Positions 10,783 through 21,530 of a stretch of DNA of 64,000 bases are shown here, piece after piece; the stretch's first letter is position 1, and every line of letters starts with the position of its first letter. This DNA comes from Phoronis australis. Its lineage: Eukaryota; Phoronida; Phoronidae. Both the position numbers and the translations under genes were made by a program. The notes beneath the pieces were generated by a model. It worked only from the letters and a program-made list of their open reading frames with translations, did no database searches and had not been told where the DNA came from. The stretch is from contig NMRA01000194.1 of NCBI GenBank assembly GCA_002633005.1, forward strand, positions 541,326 to 605,325, given 5' to 3'.

Positions 10783-11949
10783 GTAAGTTTTTAGCAATCA
10801 GTTTCTATCAACATCGTTCGGTGATGTTATCCCCACCAGTTACCCCACTGAATAACAGGTTTGTTGTGTGGAACTAAGTGTTTCTTTTTGGAAACTCACC
10901 GATGACGGGTAGGCTAGCAGCACATATTCATATTGTTCTGGGTGNTTTTTACGCAATCTCAGATTCAGTTGGCACGGATGCAAGCCATTTCACCATGTAT
11001 TTAAAGGGCTCGCGAAATCGAGGCTGTTAATCTATCACCACTAGTACACTCACGCCCTCTAGTTATTGCAGATTTACCGAATAGCCCCATTACACTGTGT
11101 CATTCCAGTGTGTGGGGATTAAAAGTAAGCACCCACCAGCGTCTCTGCATTGATGTTTAAATTTTCTAAGCTCATGTCTGTTGAGCAAATGTTATAATCT
11201 TTTATGAAAAAGTGGGCGAAAATGATATCCTTCTTATGAATTTTCACAAGAACATTAAAAGGGAAAATTTCTTTAAATTTGGGCCTAATTAAACTTGCAG
11301 GTTTTAATCTCGTGCGCTTATGTTCACCAATTAGGAAATTAGAAAGAAACAAAACAGCCAAAACTAGAATCTGAATACTAGAAAACCATGACACAAGCTG
11401 ACGAACATGTAGCAAAATAAAATAAGAAAAGTCTGGCAAGTCATGGAACTCTGGCATTGGAATGCCAACTTCGATCTGGCACTGGTTTGGTTGAGCCGCG
11501 TGGGAGTGGCATTTGTTTGCATTCGTTTTTTCCAGTGTTAGTTATTGCAGTGAAATTTACTTTCAGTAATATTATTTTTGCAACTCTGCTATTTTTTAAC
11601 CGAATAGTGTAAGAGTCATACTAAAAACCCCTCCGTCGGTTCTTGGTGTATGATTATACCAAAAGCAAACGACAAATTGTTTATTTCGTAAACAATCATA
11701 ATTTTGCATAATTGAGACGTTTTTAAGTATTCTAAAAACTAAAAATGTCACCAAGTTTCTAGAATAACAGGGTGTAATAGTTATATTAAAAAGGAAATGA
11801 ACCAGAAAAAACATATTAAATGATTAATTAAACTAGCACTGAAATAATTTCAATGATTCAAAAGATTTATACTCTATCAAGACACAGATGTTAGAATGTG
11901 GATCCTCCACCGTTATTGTGAAGAATTTAGTCAGTTAATATTTTTATAT

Positions 11950-12452
11950 ATTTATTGGATCTCTGGTGCAGTTTAATAAAGTTCTTCTGTAAAAATTCAT
12001 GCTGCAATGACATTTACAAAATGTGATAGAATATTTACTCCTACTCCCTGCTGAAAGTTGCTAGATAAAACATGAGTAAGCGTCCATTGTGTAGGTTTGT
12101 CTTTATAAATTTATTGGATCTCAAGTGACGTTTGATAAAGTTCTTCAGTAAAAATTCATGCTGCAATGACATTTACAAAATGTGATAGAATATTCACTCC
12201 TACTCCCTGCTGACATTTTCAGATAAAGGCTTTTTGATAGATAAAACATGAGCAAGAGTCCATTGTGTAGGTTTGTCTTTATGAATTTATTGGATCTCAA
12301 GTGACGTTTGATAAAGTTCTTCAGTAAAAATTCATGATGCAATGACATTTACAAAATGTGATAGAATATTTGCTACTACTCCCTACTGACATTTGCAGAT
12401 AAAGGCTTTTTGATAGATAAAGCATGAGCAAACGTCCATCGTGTAGGTTTGA
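11950..12452. repeat. Tandem repeat, three units of ~160-176 bp
   Basis: Units begin near 11950, 12106 and 12282, anchored by ATTGGATCTC at 11954, 12113 and 12289 and ending with GTGTAGGTTTG. The first unit lacks about 17 bp (GGCTTTTTGATAG region) present in the others. Minus-strand open frames here are repeat by-products. Confidence 0.85.
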
Positions 12453-13960
12453 AATGTACTGCGGATACATCATTACACTAAGTTGCAATGCGCACTGTAG
12501 GACATTCCATAGTACCTTGTAAAGAAACTCATTCATCTAGAGTAAAAATTAGTGATCCTGATACATGCAGTGAGTGTCGTCGTAAACAAGAGACACTGCA
12601 ACGCATTTTCACGATTGTTATGTTACTAAAGAAAGTAGACTCTGGAAAATAACAATATCCATAACAAAGTGGCAAACAAACACCTGCTTCACAATTGTCA
12701 GCATTTGGGAATAAAAGACGGGGACAACTAGATTCAAAAACGGGACTTCCAGATAAAAAGAGGGACATTTGGCTGTATGCCAAAACGCGAAGGTGAAATG
12801 TTTGCCGCAACACACTAAAACGTCCCGGAGCCAGGAATTTATTGAATTTAGTTTTATTAGGGTTGTTGAAATTAACTTTCAAAACTTTTCAGCTAAAACT
12901 CCCACTCCACAAAGCATCAAAAGATCGAATCTAGGGTGACGGATTCAGATCTTGAAAAAATTGTGTGTACGTGCATCCTGGTGAGATATGTTCAAAATGT
13001 TTATTTGGAGTTTTTGGGCCATTATTTACGTTAGATAATCATGAATATTTTGGCCCAAAATAGCCCATTTTTGGTTCAAAGAGGTTCACTTAGTGAAGTT
13101 GATAAAAAATTTAAAACGGCTTAAAAGAACGGGAAAGAAAAAATCTTGATAATGATTATGCAGACAATAAGAAGTCTTTGAAATTCTAAAGGCGTTTCCA
13201 TCGGCCTTCACTAGAGTTCCAAATTTCTGTAAACTTCGCCCAAGTTTGTGTATTTGACTTTTAGCCACTTTTAAGGTGTTCGGGGGGGGGGCAGTTTGCA
13301 GGGTGCTGGTGATTTCCAATGATATTTTCGTCAGCTTGCTGTCTGACTAAGAAAATAAAACAAATAAAAGTGTGCTTTTTGTTTGTATTTAAGCGACAGC
13401 CTATAGAAAAGATACACCATCGCGTATTTCACATTGCCTGACTACGGATAGTATGCAGCTTTATCTCCCAAACCTCGTAAAGGGGCTTCATTATTTTTTG
13501 GAAATATATTTTTGTGGTGATCAAACCAGTCGACGTCAATTTTTAGACACTACAGCAGGCTCCCTGGTGGCAGTTTCTATGACTAGATTTTTTCGGTGAA
13601 ATTTCATAACATGTGGCCAAAACCTTTCCATGGAGGAAACAATGGCACATGCATGTTTCCCGTTTCAATATTAATCAAATATTCTGCTACGGTATTTTGT
13701 TTTCTGTCTTCTATTGTACCAGAGGATGACATTTAGTAGTCTTCGAAACGTCGTTTACTTGCCGCACACAAGCGTGGTTTTTGTTATCCACTTCTTACTT
13801 CTATTGTGGCCAAAATTGATATTATTTACTTCATGTTTTCGAATAATTCTAACCTGAGCTACCTTACTAGTAACAGTTTTAGCACTTTGGAAACCGTTTC
13901 ATATGTCTAACCTGTGGCCCCCCCGTCAGCTGCTAACTGATGCTGTGCCCTGGTAACGTC
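12453..13960. other. Non-coding intron sequence
   Basis: AT-rich intron 1 DNA with a G-run at 13281-13289. A motif GATGAC...TCTTCGAAACGTCG at 13724-13756 resembles a sequence seen in some Penelope-like elements. Short minus-strand frames (12529-12882, 13086-13319) have no recognised features. Confidence 0.4.
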
Positions 13961-13970
13961 AGCCTTATCA

Positions 13971-14240
13971 CTCTGCGCGTGTAAGTGCAGAGTACTGCTG
14001 TTCCTGGGTTTTCTTCAATTTTAGTCTTATTACTCTGCGAGTTTAAGCGCAGAGTACTGTTGTTCCTGGGTTTCCGTCAATTTTATTCTTATTCTTATTA
14101 CTCTGCGCTTGTAAGCGCAGAGTACTATTGTTCCTGTTTTTCTTTTTTTCAATTTTATTACTCATCGCGTGTAAGCGCAGAGTGCTGTTGTTCCTGGGTT
14201 TCCGTCAATTTTATTCTTCTTATTTTTATTCTTCTTCCGA
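13971..14240. repeat. Tandem repeat with hairpin units, four copies of ~60-68 bp
   Basis: Units begin at 13971, 14033, 14101 and 14161. Each holds CTCTGCGC-(N6)-GCGCAGAG or a slightly mutated form, an 8-bp stem and 6-nt loop, perfect in the third unit. Each is followed by TACTGTTGTTCCTGGGTTT or a variant and a T-rich stretch. It directly precedes the LINE 3' fragment. Confidence 0.8.
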
Positions 14241-14325
14241 CCAAATTTGACGCTTAATAACTCCAGAATGGATGCAGGTATGTTCTTTAAATTCAACATT
14301 TGAATTTAAGCAGTACATAAATTTT

Positions 14326-15310
14326 GAAATTTTTAAAATATTTATTACGAAATCTTCAAAATACAATGAATATACATAACCCAAAAAGCGCCAAGAGGCA
14401 TTAGACCTGGGCTAAAAAATACAAAGAAGTCTATATACAATTATTATACACGAATACATAAATTAAAAAAACTGATGCTAAGATTACAATGATAATGATT
14501 ACGAATGTAAATAGTTCATTTTCATACACACTATACAATTCTGTCCACTCACACAAAGAGATTTAATGTTATAAAGAAATTCTGAGACTATTTCGAATAA
14601 AACCTTATTTTCATTTGGGTCGAGTTCTTGACATCCATGTAGAAAAATTAATTTTGTTGTACAATTGCGGAATTTCAGAATATTTTTTGTAAACAGTGGG
14701 GTATTGTTCGAGTGTCTGGAAAAGCTGTACCCTCTGCTCCTTGCATACGTCACAAGCAAAGAAAACACGAAAATATGTCTGGGTGTCTCCACAAGAACAC
14801 AGAGGCAAAATATTATTAAAATTATATCTAAATTTCTCGTTGTATAGGAATAGACCGCATGTTGATCTGTATAAGGTTATTTCATGGTTGCGAGGAAGTT
14901 GGAATGATGTCAATTGGACTGATAAGTCTTGAGTAGTGGTATGCATTTTAAAGTTATTTTTGACAGTGACGATTGAAGTGCTTTCTTTTATTTTGAATGG
15001 TAAGGAATTCCAGTTGTCAATACAAGTTAATATCGTTGATCTCCTGAAGGCTTGGCTGATGGAAGATGGAATAGTGTGCATATTACTTTGTCGCAGTCCT
15101 GGTCTCGTGTTTCGTCTTTCGTAGGAGTCAAAGAGGATTTTGTTAAAGTAACTGTTTATGTTGGTTAAGACTTTGAATGAATACATGGACAGGTGGAGTT
15201 TACGACTGGTTGCTAGTTTGCTCCAGTTGAGACTATTTAGAACCTTGGTTGTGTTGGACCCTTTGTATGCCCCTGTTATAGCTAAAGCTGCTTGGTATTG
15301 TAGTCTTTAG
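14326..15310 (-). mobile_element. LINE 3' fragment (RT C-terminus) in intron 1
   Basis: Reading leftwards, 15305-15187 gives QAALAITGAYKGS and LNSLNWSKLATSRKL, the usual segment after RT. A 191-residue open frame (15186-14611) follows with WNSLPFKIKES, then CGLFLYNEKFRYNFNNILPL and CSCGDTQTYFRVFFACDVC. This is the common thumb/C-terminal arrangement of animal LINEs with a terminal Cys/His cluster, although the His of the T..HFL..C pattern is lost. A polyadenylation-type end (AATAAA followed by A-rich sequence, minus strand) sits near 14330. The element is truncated at its 5' side. Confidence 0.65.
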
Positions 15311-16814
15311 AATTGAAGAAGTATGGCAGCGTTTGCCGATTGGTAGAGGAAGCCCGTCCTCTTTTTAAAGAAACTTAAAAAATTAGTAATAAAATATTAC
15401 AAACAGGACTGAAAGTTAGGAATTTTTTTATATTTTGGAAATATCATTCGTCAACTGACGAACTCACTTTGTGTTCTAAATTAGTACATGTAAAAGAGAA
15501 TCCTTAATGGACGGAGTGCCATAATTCATAAGTATTGACAACGAGGCGGAGCCGAGTTAACGGTTCCTAAGCAGATGTTTTAATAACATCTAGCAGATTT
15601 TGCCACTGGAATTTTTTGAACTTTGGAAAATTAAAAAAATATGCAGACAGATAAAAAGGAGATATTCGCACAAAGCGTCTGGAAAATTTTTGGCGTTGCC
15701 TTATCTTCTAAACAATGTTTTACATATTTACAATTATTTTCTTGGGAAGAAATGGGAAGTGCATGTGTTCCAAGCAAAACGGTTCGATGAATAGAACACG
15801 TACAATTGGAATTAAAGTCTTACATTATATTTTACACACCGTCGCTATTTATTAGTACTGCACATGGGCGTGCAAGTCTGTTAGGTTATCATATAATGAA
15901 CAATATACAATTGTCACAGGCAAGCGACCGTTCAAGAACTGGTCGGCCAATCAATGACCTTCAAATTTGTTACTGTTATGGATAATACGTTTTCAACAAT
16001 ACACGACAACGGAGTAAATTTGACTACTATAACCAATCCCTAGACAGTGCCGGCAGGTAGGACAGATCCGCAGACCAGCAAATCAGGTCGGCGGATTCGA
16101 CTGAACCTAGCGTCTTGGCATGGCTGTCTCGGTCAAACGCCCTCCTGACGGGTTAAATCGCAGTCGATGAATAAGTACTTCAAGCGCACCGGCCTTGATT
16201 TCAGCTTATGTTTGGAAGACAATGACGCGATAATTGGCGATGTATAAAATCATAAAAAGAAAAGGGATTTTATTGTTTTACAGCTCTGGTCAAAGCGAGT
16301 AACTTCAAAAAGTCATTCAACAATAGTGCCAAATATGTGTATTCAGCGGTAAAAAGATGTTGCCTCTTCATTTTGCTCGATAACGAGATTATGCACGATA
16401 TTTGTAGTGCTGGAGACCAGGTCCTAAAATGACCCACAGTGTCAACTCACACTGTCGAGCAGTAACGAACTATCTCTTCTTTCCAACCCCAAATCACTTC
16501 TAACCTGTGCAAGGAATAAAGCGAGACATCTTTTACAACGGCGGATGGTCTACATCAAAAGATATTTTTACATTAGGCAGGCATATGAGCAGTTGTCACT
16601 TCTGAGTCACTGAATTTAATATTTTTACTGAAAGTAAAAAATGACGGAACCCATTGAGGACGGAGTCTGATAGATTCTTTTTAAGCGAGATGTTTGAAAA
16701 CAATGAATACTGTTCAAAACTGGCTAATTTATATTCCGTTTCCATACATAATTTATAAAAACCGCGCTTTTTAATTCATTGGCACTATATTGGCTCTTGT
16801 CTTTGTGCTTGTAG
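15311..16814. other. Intron 1 sequence, nothing recognised
   Basis: AT-rich with no supported gene. Short frames such as 15600-15794 lack splice or motif support. Confidence 0.5.
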
Positions 16815-16939
16815 ATTATTTGGATTCCTTGTTAGCGTATTGGTCCTTCGACACAAATTACGAAGATCAGTCTGGCAACGGGTACAACGGCGCAGGTGTT
16901 GGTAACACACCCTCCATCTCTAATTCTAGTTATTCCAAG
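16815..16939 (+). CDS. Exon 2: start of LamG/ConA-like domain
   Basis: The acceptor is cttgtag and the donor aag|GTACGT. The exon starts with two bases completing the Asp codon from exon 1 and ends in phase 0. It reads YLDSLLAYWSFDTNYEDQSG and then NGYNGAGVGNT, the standard opening of LamG_3/pentraxin-like domains (hydrophobic strand, WxFD, D.SGNG.NG turn that often binds calcium). An N-glycosylation sequon (NSS) lies near its end. The joining of exon 1 directly to this exon is inferred from phase. Confidence 0.75.
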
Positions 16940-17572
16940 GTACGTGTACAGTAGTTTGCGTGGTCTTACGTGGTCTTGTTTGTTTGCATAACACTTAGTC
17001 TGTTGAACACACCCCAGTGTAGCAGCAGAGTGTCCTACTGGCTCAGTGCCACAAGGGCATTAACTCGTACGCTACCATACGGTTTTGCTGCTCCATGAAT
17101 GCCCGGATGCTTCATTTAAATATATACAGGTCGAGCATTGATTTCATCGGGACAATGATTCGTTTAGAATTATATAGGACCATATAAAATGATTCAGTTT
17201 GGTTAACGTCAAAACATATCTCAGAAACGACATATTTTATGCATATGAAATTTTTATTTACCACGATTTGTGCACTGTTCTTCAAAACGCTATCTATTTT
17301 GCACGAAGAGCTGTCAAAAACAGTATTCCTATCATTTTCATGAAAAAATTAAAAATTTGCATCGTTCCTGAGATTTTATCTTGGACAATTGTATCAAATG
17401 AATTTGACCCATGTTCTTGATTCCGTTGTTTCCGTTTGAATGTATCTGCCCTTTTCATTAAATTTTATTAAAAGAATTAATGAGAAATTTTTATCAAAAT
17501 CTAATTATATGGCTTTAAACTTTGTAAATATACAAACTAAGCTAAAATCTATAGTTTCAAATATATTTATCT

Positions 17573-18394
17573 TGTCAGAATAAATATTGATTATGTAATT
17601 AGTAGAGTTAGTTCAATGTAAGTTGCAAAAATTTGTGCACGGGGCCAAACTTGTTTACATGTATTTTGATATCGATATCAATTTTTATATGTTGTTTACC
17701 TCCTTTTTTCTGAGGTCAATGCACTGTAAAGATTTTAGAAATTCCTAAGATCAGATCGTAACAGCCAATGATACGATTAGGTAAGATCATTTAGTTTTTA
17801 TTAGCCAATCGTTAAACTTTACTATAATTTGAGCATAAGGCTGGAAAATGGTTAGATGGCATTTGGGGGTTGAAGCTATAGGACTTTTCTTCAATGTACT
17901 GAAGGAATTATAGTACAACAGAGCCATCTCGTGGAAGATTCTAATGAGGATCTTGGCAAGGGCAAAGGCTAACGAATAGAAAGTTAACTAATAGCTTGTC
18001 ACTTGCATCGTATTACTACACGTGCTGTGTCATAAGGGACTGTGTCCAGCAAAAAGAATCGTGGGTAGTGATACTGCCTTCACGTCTTGCGTCACCAGGG
18101 ACTGTGACCAGCACGTACAATGTAGCAATACAGTGTGTGGTAGTAATACAGTGTGTGGTAGTAATACAGTGTGTGGTAGTACAAGGATCGACCAAAAGGA
18201 CTGTCATCCAACTAGTGTTGAGTCTGCATACAGTTTGGATAGCAGACAAGATGTTTGATTATTTATGGTCAATTGATTGAAGTTATTCCTACAGAGGGTA
18301 CTAGCGTAGTTAATCTTCTTCATTGTTAGTTTATTTAATTAAGAACAGGTTTCACTTGCATTAATGAGTGGTTATTAAATAATAAATTAATTGC
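17573..18394 (+). repeat. 5' LTR of the gypsy-like element
   Basis: It starts TGTCAGAATAAATATTG and ends TTAATTGC, followed directly by TGG, the expected first bases of a tRNA primer-binding site. It aligns over most of its length with 19938-20933. It contains a 17-bp direct repeat (agtgtgtggtagtaata type) about three times at 18130-18182, absent from the 3' LTR. Confidence 0.7.
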
Positions 18395-18420
18395 TGGATT
18401 TAATCAGCCCGATTTGAGAC
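18395..18420 (+). other. Putative primer-binding site
   Basis: TGGATTTAATCAGCCC directly after the 5' LTR. TGG complements the CCA end of a tRNA; the priming tRNA was not identified. Confidence 0.35.
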
Positions 18421-18436
18421 GTTTTCCACATGTCAG

Positions 18437-18748
18437 GTGTGGGATAAATCGGACTTGAGTCCATTGTTGACAGGTAAAGGCCTACAAGTTTTCAATACCG
18501 TGCCTTCTGACCAAATTAACAACTGCGACCAACTACAGTTGGAGCTGCTGAATAGGTATGAACTTACCGAAGACGGGTTCCAACGGAAGTTCAGAGAATC
18601 CAAGCCTGCAAAGGAAGAGATATGCGAACTGGTGCGGAAAATTTATGAAATACTGGTGAATCATACAAGCACCATTATGACAAAAGGGCAGGAAATCTTG
18701 GCTTCAAGGTTGAAGACCAGTCCTAATACTGTTACCAACCGAAAGTAG
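18437..18748 (+). pseudogene. Gag-like fragment of gypsy element
   Basis: A 100-residue open stretch containing LLTGKGLQVFNTV, LLNRYELTEDGFQRKFR and ESKPAKEE. The LL.GKA.., RYxLTExGF and RKFR blocks are typical of a SCAN-like gag found in animal Ty3/gypsy elements. It ends early at 18746-18748, and CCHC knuckles are not evident in the following sequence. Confidence 0.6.
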
Positions 18749-19026
18749 AAAGCTGCTACTACAGCAGAGGGAACACTATGAAGTAACCGAGCTTCTCAAC
18801 AAAACAGACTGCCGAGTAAGGGATGATGGAAAGGCCAAGACATGCCATGCCACGACAACCTGTTTAAAGTGTACATATACCGTGACCAAAGTGGGGCTGC
18901 AATTAAAGATGATATCTCAGCCATACCTGTACTTCAACATGAAATAGGCAATGAGGTTGGTGTTGCCAGTTGTGTGCGCCTACTACATCTGGGATCGACA
19001 AACCAATAAGAAACGTAAAAAGATGT

Positions 19027-19760
19027 CAAGATATTAGATGACCTCACTACTAGCCAACGAAAGGAGGTGACAAGTCTGCTAGAAGGGTACTCTAACATCT
19101 TTAGTGAGGTTCATGGTACGACTCATTTGGTTGAGCACAAGATTGAGACCACCTGTGAAGAGCCGATGAGAGTCAAACCATATTACCTGCCGTATGCCAC
19201 ACGGTCTGTTGTGCAAGTGGGAGTTGACAATATGTTAAAGTATGGAGTCATAGAGCAATCTGATACCCCCTACAACTCTCCATTGGTCTTGGTGAAGACG
19301 AAGATGGTTCAAATCGATTCTGTATCGATTTTTGTCGTTTGAACGCTATCACCCAGCTTGACTCGGAACAGATAGGCAACCGTGACAAAGACCAGTAAGG
19401 ATCACTACTTTCTTAGTATAGGTTATAGGCAAGTCATTTTTGCCGAGGAATCATTGCCTAAGACCTAGTTTATAGTACCAAGTGGTTTCTATAAGTTCGT
19501 AAAGGTGTCATTTGGTCTGGTACACTCGGCAGCGACCTTCAACCGTAGGACGAGGAAGATACACATAATGTAGAACATTTTGTGGATGACATTCTTTGCC
19601 ACAATACGACCTGGACTGAACACCACGCAACTCTGCGAGACACCTTCCAACGTGTACGAGAGGCTGAGCTAATGATCCTACCCACCAAGTGTTCGGTTAG
19701 ATCTCGTTCCGTCCATTTCGTGTAACATGTGGTCGGTGAGGGGCACCTGGCAGTGGATGA
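19027..19760 (+). pseudogene. Pol (reverse transcriptase) remnant of gypsy element
   Basis: The segment begins with the region before RT (LEGYSNIFSEVHGTTHLVEH, then MLKYGVIEQSDTPYNSPLVL), passes a frameshift into FCIDFRRLN, then more breaks, and reaches FVDDIL at 19579-19590, the RT catalytic motif with F for the usual Y. At least three frame changes or stops are needed to follow it. RNase H and integrase are missing. Confidence 0.65.
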
Positions 19761-19937
19761 AGAGAAGCTGGGACGCATCTGAGATGTATCATGACATCAT
19801 GAGGTGGACCTTGCAAAATCATCGATTTAAGGTGGACGCTATTAAAGGCTCGGTGAATGTTGTTGTTGATTACCTTAGAAGGTTAGAGTATTGATTACAC
19901 CTGGAAGTTGGAGTATTTTCCTGAGAAGGGTTTGATT

Positions 19938-20933
19938 TATCAGAATAAATATTGATTGTATAATTAGTAGAGTTAGTTAAACTTACGTGTCCCAAATTTG
20001 TGCTTTTAAAACTGTTGTGGCTTGATACACAGGTTCTCGTGCAGCTTACCTTTACTCATATGAAAGCTTGAATACACGCTTGAGATGACGACCCACAAAC
20101 GCAGACGTCCAGCGTGCAGCAGAGCCACACGAAGAGAGACCTCTCGATTCCCCAGTCACGTGACAAAACTAGAACTTACAACATCGGGCCACTGACGGAA
20201 ACCCACGGACGAACACGAACACACAAGACAACGCGAAAGACGAGACCACACAAACCAACATTCACAACAAAACCATAGGGTCAAACTTGTTTTCATGTAT
20301 TTTGATGTCAACATCTATTTTTAAATGTTGTTTACATCTGTTGTTCTGGGGTCAATGCCCTGTAAGGATCCTAGAAATTTCTGAGGTCAAGTTGTAATAT
20401 TTAATAAGGTTTTTATTAGCCAGTCGTTAGGCATTATTATAACTTGGGCAAAAGTCTGGAAAATAGTTGGGTGAAGTTTGTGAGTCCAAGCTATAGGATT
20501 TGCTTCAGTGTACTGAAGGAATTATAGTACAACAGCCATCTTGTGGAAGATTCTAAAGAGGGTCTTGGCACATTGTGGGTAGTAAGATACTGCCTACATG
20601 TGTTGCGTCACGAGGGACTGTGATCAGCAAGAGGAGTTGTGGGTAATCAGATTCTGCCTACACGTGTCGCTAGCGTGGTGTATCGTGGGTAGAGCAATAC
20701 TACAGACTTGTGTTGCGTCGCTAAGGACTGTGACTAGCAAGTACAGTGTTGAGTCCTGCAAACAGATTGGATAGCAGATAAGACGTTTGATTATTTATGG
20801 TTAATTGATTGAATTTATGCATACAGAGGGCGCTAGCGAAGTTACTCAAGTTTTCTTTATTGTTAGTCTACTTAACTAACAACAGGTTTCACTTGCATTA
20901 AATAGTGGTAATTAAAAATAAATTAATTATTGC
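19938..20933 (+). repeat. 3' LTR of the gypsy-like element
   Basis: It matches the 5' LTR but begins TATCAG rather than TGTCAG. It carries about 230 bp of extra sequence near 20030-20275 that the 5' LTR lacks. The purine-rich gagaaggg at 19923-19930 just upstream may be the polypurine tract. The visible divergence between LTRs points to an old insertion. Confidence 0.65.
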
Positions 20934-21351
20934 ATCTACTAACTCTTGCTCCATCTACGCACAATCATGCAGCATGGCTACCTTTAAGATTAAACCCACA
21001 GTCAATTCCTGGCATAGCTAAATGCCCATATTTGTCGATAAGGTCCTACATAACCTTAAAATAGGCTCTTAATTCTTTAAAAAAACGGAACAGCAAAATG
21101 TACTTTGGTTTCCTTTGAGTTTGTGATACACTTTTCAATATGAGTCTGAAAATATGAAATGCCCTCAGATGGGTTACCTTTCTTGGTGGAAGTCGCCAGG
21201 TATATCGTTTGCTTCGAGATGAGACACAACGGTCGCACGTGACGACAAAAATTTAAATTACATTGACTCGTAATAAAGTAAAATGAAAAGTTATCAAAAA
21301 TAGTCACAGGCACGAATCAAACTCATGAAATAATGCAAGTTTTCTTTTCAG

Positions 21352-21530
21352 GGTGGAGGAAGTCTATTCCTGAATCCAGACGGTGTTTACGTCAAAGTAG
21401 ACAGTCTCGCTAATCACGACTGGGGTGACAAAATGAGCGTAAGCGTCTGGTTCAGACGTAAAAGTGCACACAACCACTGCTCCACGGTGGTTGGTAATGG
21501 TTGGTGGGATCGTGGCAGTTTTGATATAAG
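21352..21530 (+). CDS. Exon 3: LamG/ConA-like domain, central strands
   Basis: The acceptor is gttttcttttcag (strong); the donor is ATAAG|GTACTG, phase 2. It encodes 59 residues beginning GGGSLFLNPDGVYVKV, then KMSVSVWFRR, then VVGNGWW and RGSFDI. The S-V-WF strand followed by GSF.IR is characteristic of LamG_3. One cysteine (NHCST) could pair with the cysteine at the start of exon 4. The exon lies only 0.4 kb downstream of the 3' LTR of the gypsy relic in intron 2. Confidence 0.75.

Larger units (their letters stand above)
17573..20933 (+). mobile_element. Degenerate Ty3/gypsy LTR retrotransposon
   Basis: Two related LTRs flank an internal region with gag- and RT-like remains, all on the + strand within intron 2. 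ATCT occurs just before the 5' LTR (17569-17572) and just after the 3' LTR (20934-20937), a plausible 4-bp target-site duplication. At about 3.4 kb the copy is shorter than autonomous members; protease, RNase H and integrase are not recognisable, and the remaining frames are interrupted. It cannot be autonomous. Confidence 0.8.

Noticed and set aside
14665-15124. Plus-strand open frames opposite the LINE C-terminal frame
   Set aside because: The minus-strand frame carries recognisable LINE motifs (QAALAITGA, WNSLP); the plus frames are its shadows.
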